Source: Telopea speciosissima
Taxonomy: Eukaryota > Streptophyta > Magnoliopsida > Proteales > Proteaceae
Reading direction: 5' to 3'
Length of the DNA stretch: 64,000 bases
NCBI RefSeq assembly: GCF_018873765.1
Contig: NC_057925.1
Location: 17,619,568-17,683,567 of the forward strand
A program made the translations under genes and the position numbers. The notes beneath the pieces were generated by a model. The model did not search any database, was not told where the DNA came from, and was given only the letters and a program-made list of their open reading frames with translations. Every line of letters begins with the position of its first letter. Position 1 is the first letter of the stretch. Of the stretch, positions 33,299-45,200 are shown piece after piece.

Positions 33299-36200
33299 CT
33301 GGAGGAAAACAACAGTTTTAGTGACTCTGCAAATGATATCACAAATGTGTTGATAGGAAGGACCGAATACACTTTTCTTGGTATCTGAATCTTACAATTG
33401 GTCTGACAGATGGGTTTCTGAGCAGAACCTAGGAGCGGATTGGGTCAGCAGTTGATAAATCCCCATATCTTATAATGTGGGGATTCAATTAAAACGTATG
33501 TAACAACAGGATTTAAATGAATATGGAAGCCATAATTATCAAGTCTGGATAGGGGCTTAAGAAAGCAAGAAAGCCACATCTTTTTTTTTTTTTTTTTTGG
33601 GTCAATAAGAAAGCCACATCTTAATAACCTAGATGCATTCATTATGGGTATCGAATTAAAAAAAAAATATTAAGGGGCAAGAGAATATTACCATGGTGTG
33701 CAACATGGCATTGAGAATTTTGAAGATGTAGCAAAAATCCATAATAAATAAAGAATAAAGTGGCATGGCTTAATTGGTCAGGCATTGCATACATTCAAGG
33801 TTTTTCTGTTGTCACATTGTCCTACAAGTTCATAGCTTATTCTGGGTGTGTGCCCAAATAAAGATCACATATATCCAATCCAAGAAACACAGAATCAACT
33901 ATGTCCAAAATGGCAGTGATGATTTATCCAAAAAATAAGTATTTAATGTAAAATGAAGTCCCACCTGTCACAGAATTCAATTAACATAAGAATCTTGCTT
34001 TCTGAACAAGTACTCTTATACTGGCTTACATTAATGGTTTCTTAGAACCATAACAACTGTCCCCATTTCTCTTCTCTTCGTCTTTCCTTTGAAAACTGAG
34101 CAAATGGAAGCGCTTATGGATCAAGTGAGCCAAAGCTCCAAGTAGAAAAAGGAAAAGAAACAAGACAAGAAGAAAAAAAAAGAGGGGGAGTAGAAGAAAA
34201 TGAAGAAAGAAGGAATAGCTGACCAACCGAAATCCAACAACCATGCAGCAGTGCCACCACCCCGCCCCAGCCCCAGGAAACACCCCCCTTTGAGGACAAG
34301 AGAACATCAGGAAGGAAGCCATCATCAAAAGCACATTCCCTTTCCTCCCTTGATGGCTTGACCAGCATCTTTCAGTAAATGGTTCGTAAACCCTAGTGTT
34401 GCAATACCGGCTCATCACCTAGTGGTGCGATCCCAGGGTTTGGAAACCTGTTTGGGTTCACTATGGGACCACCCAAGTAATAGAAGACTCAAACAAAGAG
34501 CATAGTGGCAAAGCAGTCAATATTTTGAAGTTTATAAGAGAATGGCAGCTTGGTAAATAGATGGAATCTTAGGTATATTTAGGTAGACAAAAGAGAAAGG
34601 ATAAGGGATTATAAAATAAATAAAAGGGGTGATCATGGATATTAGAAACAAAATAAGGATGAAGTAGAATAATGAGACAAGGGGGAGGGTAATATGGGAA
34701 ATCAACATTTATAAGATATTGTTGGGGTGTGATATCTGTTGAGACATGATATAATTTTCGACACCCTGCCCGAAGATCAAGAATCCTTGTTTGGAGATCA
34801 CAAAGTTCTATTTGCATATAGATTTCATCCATAATCGAACGGAGTAAATCAAAGATCAACTTCCACGATGTAGTAGCCTCAGGTTCAGTTCTGATACTAA
34901 ATTGGTGCAATCCTGAGGTTTGGAAACCCTGTTTGGGTTCGCTATAGGCTCACCCAAGTAATAGAAGACTCAAATCAAGAGCTTCGTAGCAAAACAGTAA
35001 ATATTTTGAAGTTTATAAGAAAATGGCAGCTTGGTAAATAGATGGAATCTCAAAGGGGTACTTAGGCAAACAAAAGAGAAAATAGGACGGGATGATAAAT
35101 AAAGAGAAGGGGTAGCCCTGGAATTAGAAATAAAATAAGGATAAACTAGAATAATGAGACAAGAGGGAGGGTAGTTTAGGAAATCAACATTTAAAAGATA
35201 ATATCGTTTGGGAGGGGGGGGATCGTCTCCTAGCTCCAGCCGAAAACCAGTGAAACTTGGAGAAAAAGAACTCTCTTCGACACTCCACCGTTCAACCTGA
35301 GATTTGAGGTGAGGAATTCCAACGCACAGATTCCTAAGAGGGGTCCAACGAGAGGTTCAAAAGTCAGGTAAATAAACAGCAAGAAATTCCTGCAAATTAG
35401 GTTTGACAGGAAAGCAACTTCAGACCAGCAACTGGGTTTCAAACTCACGATGGAAGGGAGTTTAGGAGCACAGGTTTGGGGGGTTTGGGTCGCCCAGGAG
35501 AAAGGAGCCTTCAACCCAAATACGAGAGAATAGAGAGAGGTATAGAGATTGATGACCAGCAAATGGGTACTACTGGTACCGTTAGGGAAGAACAGTAACA
35601 GGAAAAGAGAAGGAAAGGAAGAGAAACAGAATATAAAGGAGGAAGGAGAAGGGATCTCGCAGGGGGAAGGGGAGAGAGGGGAGGGCACACAAGCACAGGC
35701 CAACTCAATATTCCATTCTTCACTGTCCTACGTATTGCATTACATGCCTATTTATAAAAACCAACAAAAGAGACTTCTAATTACTTCCTAAAACATAACT
35801 AGCAAAATAGAAACTCAATAGAACCCAAACTGGAAATTTCCCACATGTCTAATAGCTATCCCAAAATAAAAGATAATACCTTTTCCAAATAGAACAAATT
35901 CAAATATCCTACTGAAACAGAACAAGGTTGGGAGTTCATCTTGGTCTGGATGCCAGACTGATCAAGCCTGTTCGACCACAAATCTGCATCACTTAGGCTG
36001 CCTCCTTGACTGGGATAGAATCTTCAAGAGAAACTAAAGGAATCTTTTTCAGATGTGCAAACAAATTTATTGATTCCGTATGCATTCCATTCCTCCAAAC
36101 TTTTGAAGTATCAAATTGCTATTTTCTCCTCAACCAGACAAGACCCACTTTCTTACTTATCTCAAAGGCTTGGCTAGGGACACCATCGGGGAGGAGTGAG

Positions 36201-39200
36201 GGGGAATCAATATCAATGAGGACTGCTTAATACTTATCAATGCCATAATGATACCATGACCAAAATACACTCCACCTCCTCATCTTGGCTACAAGTAACC
36301 TAACCATCAGAATTAAAAAAAAAATGCATCGATCTGATTTCGAGGATTTTAGTATAATATTGGCCCAAAACCAGTGTTGTTGCCTTTATCTCTTAAAGAT
36401 AGGGATTCTGGACTTCAAGTAATGCATCAGAAATATTTACCTGTTTAACATTTTATTCCAAATAGTCGTTTATAGTAACACCATAGCTATTATGATTGTA
36501 TGGTGCACTCTAGGTAGTGGTGGTCCTTGAGATTGTCTCCTCAACAAAGAGGCCTGTATCTTAGCACCCCAGAGTCGGGTCGAAAAGAAAATAAAGTTCT
36601 TCGTGTCCTAATTTACACTCAGAAAGCTTGAACTTGACTCGATCAGGGTAAGCATCTTGTCTCAATGAATACCAGTGTTTGCTGATTTTTGCGGACAAGT
36701 AGCAAAACGACTTCAGAAACTCTGTATCCCAAATGCAATAATTGACACAGAAACTGGTAGATTTCTCATTTTTAGGTCCCAGTAGGATCTCATGCCTTTC
36801 AGTATACTAATTTATCAGTTTTATGCAAGAAAACAGTTGTTATCTACCAAAAGAATGTTTTACTTGCGCCTTTTCTTCCTTTATTCATTACTGAATTCAT
36901 TCATGTTTCCTATGATACCCATGACACTGTAGCAGATACAAGAATTCACCATGTCTCAAAAAAATTTCAAAATTTTAAAGTGGATATTTTGGGAATTGTA
37001 TTAAAAAGTTCTGAGCATGACTTCCAGACATGAAGTTCAACAGCAACAGTTTAAACCTCTTAAGGCGAAAGAACAGAAGTTTCTGAGCAAGAGATAATCA
37101 AAAGAGAATAGACTTTCAAACTGGAACAGGAAATATATATACACATATATATATTTGGTGGAGGAGGGACAGTGGTCAACTTTACCACTATATAGTACAT
37201 TTCACGGTTTCTTTCCATTTAAATTTCATTAGACAATGATATATTATATATCTTATTAGGAAAATTAACAACCTGACATTCATATGTGATACTATACGAA
37301 AAAGATCAGAATAACGGCTTGGGAAAATGGTAAATAGACAATGGTTATCTTAGAGTGTCATTAACCTGTCTACTATAATCAAGGTGGCAAGTATCGGTCT
37401 TGGGTAGCATATCTGAATGTTGGTTTTAAGAGACATCTCAGAGAAGTATCAAAGAGAGGTGTCGGAGACGTATCAGAGATACGAAGAGACACTAGATACG
37501 CTTTGACACGCATGGATAAGCTTATGATATATGCAAAACAAGTCTTTTAAGCATTGTGCACCATAAATAAGCAATAAATAATGATGTCCAACCAATGTCA
37601 GGTTATCTCTGTCTTCACAGCATCTATGTGATTCAAATTTTCATTAGCAAATGTAATATCAAACCCTACTAATAAAAAGAAGCAATTAAGCACGAGATTT
37701 GAAAAGAAAAATATATTTGCGTATTAGGATACTAGTCTAAAGTAACCCTTAAGGATCCAAACCAAGCAAGCAATATGTAAATATATACATACTACTAGGT
37801 ATTAAGTAACATACATTTAGTTTATACACAATAAGCATATTACTACTCTATTAGTAACATATTAAACAAATCTGAAGTAGTATGTACTATTGATATAAGT
37901 ACTTTGCAACAAACATACTTCAACTTGTGGCTTTGATGTTTGATCTCCACTTTAATTAGCTTTAATGAAAGTTTTTGCATGTTAAATCACTTCTCTGTCG
38001 TTTTTTAAGTGTAGATGAAATACACTTAGGTTTTGGCAAAAAAATCAAAGTAGGAAGAAATTTTCTTTCAAAACTGGGATTTTTGTGTTTTGGCAGCCAG
38101 CCAGCCAGTGTATCAAGTGTGTTGGTCCATATCTATACTGTATCACCCCGTATTGGTTCGGCACAAAAAAAAATTTATGTATCGGTTTTGTATCTTATCA
38201 ACAGGGCAATCTCGATATGTATCGTACTGATATGGAAAATACGTATCGATTCTTGATACCATTACCAATACTACGCTAAGTGAATGTTAATATCAATCTT
38301 ACTTTACTAGTCATTCTTTGGAAAGAGATGCCTTGCTACTAAAATTTGAAACGCATCCACATTCAAAAGGTTCTTGAAAATGAAAAACAAATAGTTGTTG
38401 CATGTCATGATCTTGAAAATTTGGTATAATGGAATGAATGAGTCAAATTGAACATTGTCAACTGTCTCCATTTTAAAAACGAAGTAGCATACCTCAGATG
38501 ATTTCACAAAGTTGCACGTTCTAGTCCAGCAGTAATTTTCATAATGCACTCAGTACATTGGAAGAAATAAACAAATATTGTCATCTTTATCCATTTTAAA
38601 ACCAAAGAGACATAGCTACTAACTTGTATAACAGTGAGGGTAGAACTGGAAAATAAACCTGTTTGTCTTCTAAACTGTACTTCTTCATTAGCTTCTCTTT
38701 CTCTGCCGGAGTCAATATTTCGTGTTTCGGCTTTAACACATGTTTTGTGATGTTGATCAACAAGTCGTGAATCTGGAAGAAACAAGCCACAATGAGATTT
38801 AGAAACAAGAGATCGAAAAGAAAAACATAAATTCCTCATCATGAACTTGGTTTACATAGAAAAAAGGCTGGACAACCTTAAATTTTAAAAGATATAAAAG
38901 CTAAACATAAATATTCCCAATTTAAAAAGAAACATTAGGGATTGTACAAATATCACTAAAGGAGAGGGGGGAAAGAAAGGTTAATTCATAAATTAAAAGA
39001 GCCAGCCATAGATATGCAAAATGAAATAGTTGAGACTCAGATAGCCAGTTTTTCTTTTCCATTTGGTAAATAAAATCAGACAAACAGCTTTAATGCAGTT
39101 TTAACTCAAGTCAGATGATTTCTTGTTACACCAGTGACCAGACTGAAATGAAACACAACATACCCTATATCATATGATGACCTAGATTTCATTAAGATGA

Positions 39201-42200
39201 AAATGAAACTTACATTGCAAAGAAGGGGGGGTGGGGGGTGGGGGGTGGGGGGGGGGGGGAAGCAGTCTTTTACATCTAGCAAAAAAAAAAAAAAAAAAAG
39301 AAGTCTTTCACTAACTAGCAGCTGTTCTTTATTATGCAATTTTACAATGCAAGTGGTAAGCATAATACATATTTTTAACAAGAAGCTTATATAAAAAGAA
39401 CATGTAAATATAAACAAGTATTTTCAGTGTTGTCAAGGCAAGGCCGAGGCAATTAGGTTGTCCCGGCGGGTTATGGTGACACACAACCTTGCAAAGTCTG
39501 ATCAGGCAGTGGTCTAGTCAAAAATATGTACCTAGATACACTTTTATTATTCTCTATTTGTTTTCCTGTATAACTATCACATCTGTGTGATCCATTGTCA
39601 GCACATTCAATGTACAAATGTACAAATGTACAATATGTAAGGAAAAGGAGGTGGTTGGTGCATTAGTATTTTATGTTGCCAGTCCCAGGCCCGGATAATG
39701 GAGGAGGGTTGGTGCGTCATGTTGGCAGCCAGCATTGTAATTATTTTAGCCAAACCCTTTTGCCTAGATCCAAGAACTTTATATTTTCAACCTTATGCTA
39801 GGAGGTTCCTGCGCTGCACTATGACCCAGGTCTAATGAATAGTGAGCAAGGGTTAGCTAGGGCGTCTCCCATAAGCAACGCACCGCGTCAGCGCCCGGCT
39901 ATGGTGACAAGTGGGCAAGGGTTCTCACACCGTGGATGAGTGCAAATAAAGAATATAGTCCAAAAGCGTAGGATTAGATTAGCATCTTGGAAATTGAAAC
40001 TTTAATGCGAAAAGTTTAGAATTGAAGGATATAATGAGGAGAAGAAGAAGAAGAAGAATTAACATAAGTTGTTTACAAGAGTTTAGATGGAAGAGTAAAA
40101 AGCTAAAGAATTAGATGTATATAAACTTTGGTATGCTGGGGATAAAAATAATAGAAGTGGTGTGGGAATACTAGTGGATAAATATCTAAAAAAAAAAAAG
40201 ATGTCACAGATGTTAAAAGAATCGGAGTTAGGATAATATCCATCAAACTTGTGTTAAAAAAAGAGATAATCAATATAATTAGAGCTTACACACTCCAAAT
40301 AGGATTGGATGAAAATACTATGAAACAATTTTGGGAACACATGGATTATGTATAGATTAGTTCAAGGAATTAATCAAGGAGAAAAGAATATTGAAGGGGG
40401 AGATCTAAATGGACATGCTGGAAGAGATTGTAAAGGTTATGAAAGAATTTGTGGGGGTTATGGTTTGGAGATAGGAATGAGGGGACTTCAATTTAGAATT
40501 TGCTTTGGCTTATGATTTGTCAATAGTAAACACATGCTTTGAAAAGAAAGAAGAATAATTAATAAACTTTCAAAAGTGGGCAAAATAGTAGCCAAATACA
40601 TTTCTTTCTAACTAGAAGGACCGAAAGTAAAGACTGTAAGGTTATACCCATAGTTCGATCTGGTAATCCATCCACCTTCGTCCTTTGAGCTGATGCCATC
40701 TTACACTTCCCTTGATCTTGCAGTTTTAAGCCAGTCTCCCCTGGCCTTTTCTGCACTTTGCCTCTTTGCTTTGCGCTTTGAGTACCTTATCAGGTTCAAA
40801 TCAGCAGGTACCATCACACACACACACCTTCAGCACAAAGCTTGAATATCTGGTTTTTACTAAATGAGATATTTGCTGGTCTTGCTTGCAGCTCACATAA
40901 ACTTCGTATACAAGACTCTGTAGCACCAAGAAAATCTTGACAGTCAATGGGCAATTTCCAGGACCAGTTATACATGTCCGCAGAGGAGATGTAGTGTTTA
41001 TCAATGTTGCCAACCATGGAACTTATAATATCACTCTACACTGGTATGACTCTCTTTGCTTCTCCCATTTAGAATTTAGATTCATAGTTGTCACGGCGAT
41101 CCAAGTCGGTGGAGGGGTGTCACGTCGATATATCGACATGGCGAGCATGTCGACCATGTTTTATTTTTTATTTTCTTTATTTTTAATGTGTTAATAGATG
41201 TATACTCAAGCCATGTTTTATTTTTTCTCTATTGTTTCTCAAGTTTTAAGAAGAAAATTCAGAAATTGAAGAAGAAATCGAAGAGGGAAAGAAGAAATCG
41301 AAAGAAATCGAAGAGGGAAAGAAGACAGGAAGAAGAAATCAAAGAAGAAATCGAAGAGGGAAAGAAGAAATCGAAAGAAATTGAAGAGGGAAAGAAGAAA
41401 TCGAAGAGGGAAGAAGAAATCGAAGACAGGAAGAAGAAATCGAAGAGGGAAAGAGAGACAGGAAGAAGAAATCAAAGAGGGACGCCATGGCGTAGGTCGC
41501 CATGCAACCCTCTCCAGCGCCAGGACGCCATGACAACTATGTTTAGATTTGCTAATTTTATGCAACTCTCAGCTCTTTCTGCAACTAGTAACTACTGTTT
41601 CGTGATAAGGGCATTTATGGCTCTATCTTAGTAACTAAAGGGTGCAACAAGGACTGCCATTGGAGGTTAAGAACTACTTCACATCAATTAGTGAAAAAAG
41701 TCAAAAAGGAAACAGTTAGAAGTTTAGAGGGTTAAGAAAAAGTTGATCAGATGTGTATATTATTGTCATTATTGTTGTGGTGAAACTGTGAAATAATGGT
41801 GGCACTGGCAGGCATGGGGTGAAGCAGCCGAGGAATCCATGATCGGATGGTCCAGACTCCAGAATACCCCCGCCCCCCAAATGCTGATTTTTTTACCAAA
41901 ATCTAACACAACCAAGCTTGGAACAAGTGGATTTTTAAAAAACTAAGGGTTTTACTTGAATATAAAATTTTCATTCCTATTGCTTATTTAAGCTGTTTTA
42001 CTTGAATTATATGTGTTCTAATACTAAAGATTGGGAGGAATTGCTGAATTGATCATATCAGTATATATATACAGCGTATACTAGCAACCTAGGGTCCTAA
42101 GTCAAACTACTATTTTGGGTGTGATTTTAAAAAAACTAACGGTTCCACCATGTTTATAGGGCCTAAAATAGGTTGTCCTGCAAGTTTTATGACCTAACTA

Positions 42201-45200
42201 AGTCATATGGTCACTAAAACCAAGGGCCGAAATTTGACATAAAAAAAATACACCAACTCGGCCGAGATCTAGCTGAGTTACCGAGACAACTCGGTTTTTT
42301 GGCTGACCAAAACCAGCCGAGATACCGAGACCTCGAACCTTGTTGGGCAGCGAAGAAGTAATATATAAACAAACTTAGTGTAGCTGAAATGAGGATATTT
42401 ATATGGATGAGTGGAAAAACTAGAAAAGATAAAATAAGGAACAAACAAATTAGAACTAATTTAGTAGCAGTCCGATACATGATAAGTTGCAAGAAAATCG
42501 TTTGAGGTAGCATGGACATGTGCAACTAAGGCCTTTGAATGCTCCAGTACGAAGGGGTGATCTAACTCAGATTGAAGGAGGTAAAAGAGCCCAAGGTAGG
42601 CCTAAAATAACTCTAGGAGAAGTGGTGAGAAAAGACACTCCTAACTTAGGACTAGTAACAAGTATGGCTTTGAATAGAGAAGAATGGAGAAAAAGGATCC
42701 ATGTAGCTGACCCCATTTAGATGGGATAAAACTGAGTTAGAATTGAATTGAGTTCAGTTTGTACAATATGTTAGGAAGGCACTAGAGATTGGTGCGCTAG
42801 CAACTGCCTAGACTACCTATGATCCCATCACCCAGGTCCACCTAGGTGTAGCTTGCCGATTTCCATGTTCCATCTCTTAATGTGAGTACATAACAACCAA
42901 TGAAAAACCAACTGTCACATACAATTGACATAATACTTACCTCTTACACTTGTTATTTTTGTCCTTCTTCCCCTTTAATTTGTTTCAATGGAAAATATTT
43001 TCATGGAAACTCAATTTGTAATATAAAATATAAATCATATGCCTTTTTCATGGAAACTCAATTTATAGTTATAAGATATGCTTCATATGTCTTTTTTCAT
43101 TTGTCCTTTTTTAAACTGTACATGACAAGGAAGCATGTTTGATAGTAAATCCTGGAGCTAGCTAAGATTGCTTGCTGTTATAGGCTCATCTATTATGAGA
43201 TGGGTGCTAGATACAAAACAATTTTTTTGGGTGGTGGTGGGAGGAATAAGTAGATGGCTGCAAAGGAGTTTCCAGACTTGAAAGGATCTCCGAAGATGAT
43301 CAGTGGTTGGAGATATCCATGACATCTCTTTCCTTACGACCATGGTTCAAGATTTCGCGAAATATCGCCGATATATCGGCATATTTAGGAAATCTCGACA
43401 CTACAGAGACGAAATGGCCATACGAAATGAAAAAAGTACAAATTTCGGCGAAATTTCGTGATATTTTGGGATTTACATGGCAGTTGTGGATGACTACACT
43501 CATTTCTTCTCCGAAACTATACCATGGTCCACGTATGTCCTTCAGACAGAGAGCAATGGACGTCGACTCTAGCGGAGCATGAGTGGGGTCGATCTAGGAA
43601 GGCATAGCAATTATTACTAAAATTTGTTTTCTGACAGTTGTGAGTTGTGACTTTGTGATTGACTATTGAGTATTGAACTAATGACTTTTATGGAGTTTCT
43701 TTTATGGAGTTTATGAGTTATGACTTATGAACTTATGCACTTATGACCTATGAGTTTAAAGTTTAAACTAAAGGCGACTATTGACTTTATTTTTGTTTCA
43801 TTACTTTGTTTAAATTTGTTATTATGTCTTTTAGTACTTATACAATGTGTATTTAACTATTTATACATCAAGGTCCGACCGTATACTGTCAATTAAGGGT
43901 GCAAACCCAAAACACCACTTTGAGTTCACTTTTTTGCAATATGAAGGTTTAAATGTGTTTATTTAGCTTAAATAAGGGTGTACATGAAGTATCAGACCTT
44001 AATATGGTCAAAAACCCTGGACTGCTGAAATATGGTAGAAAAAATACCATATTTCGGCAAAATTTTGGATATTTCGGAAATCTCGACCTGCCCGAAATGG
44101 CGAGACGAGACGAGATCTTGAACCTTGCTTACAACACAATTGTACATTTCTCTTTTCCCTATATTATGTAAATAAAAATTCTTCTTGTTTTGCCTACCCA
44201 CCCTCCCGCCCCCCAAAAAAAAAAGAAAAGATTCCTCAAGGTTAGTGAAGGAACACAGACTGGCTCAGTGAACCACTCAACATAAAAGGCCCCATAGACA
44301 CGTATGATCCCTACCTAAACCTGAAGATCTATCTATCAAATAGTGAGTCCTGCACCAGCACAATTCAGTGGGTGTACTGCCCTTGCATTTATATATTCAA
44401 CATCCTTACATAGCCAAATATTGATTACCTCCGGACTCTTCTCAGTTCCACCCATTAATATACACTTCACAATCATAATATCAGACATAAGCTGGAACTA
44501 TTGTTTCCCTAGCAGAAAGCCATAAAATGAAGGGAGAGAGCTATTGTTTTCCAAGCAGAAAACCATAACCGAAGGGAGAGAGTGGATACAACTTAAATTT
44601 AGAAAAGCTTCTACATAAAAAAACTAAAAAGGCAAATATCTAAAATGGAATGCCTCCATGCACTGTTTGTATACATTATTACATTTAAGTCAATTTTACA
44701 ACAAAAAACTGAAATTGTTACTATTACTAAAAAATGGAAGATCTATGCTATCCTGGATGGCCCATCAAGAAAGTACATCCTAAATGGCCCAAATATATAC
44801 CACGCAGCAGCTCCAATGGCCCCACATTGTGGACAGGTCCACTCCAAGGCCCCTTGATCTGTCAAATTTCAGCCTAAACAGAGAAGACCATACATCTACG
44901 AGGCAAAATAAAGCTTTGAAAATCCAGGACAACCAAGAGGGTCCACAATAATGTATGCACTACAAGAGGATGCATGCCAATGCATGGCAGGATATACGAT
45001 TAAATTAATTTGTGAAATATTCCACATGGCCAATCAAAACCATGCCCTAGTCTATGACTATCCAATGGTCGGAACTGCCACATCACCCTTCCATGCGGCA
45101 CAACTAGGAGGGCCAGCTAGGAGCCCTTACTACTTGGATTGTGCAGAGAACCTTTTACCTAATTTAAATGGCTCCTTTTTAAAATTTAAAATATGACAAC

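Noticed and set aside
34026..34418. Minus-strand frame with a Leu/Phe-rich middle
   Set aside because: No family resemblance. It lies in intron 3 and is explained by purine-rich sequence on the plus strand.
41188..41631. Lys/Glu-rich open frame
   Set aside because: It is produced by the purine-rich tandem repeat inside a hAT MITE.
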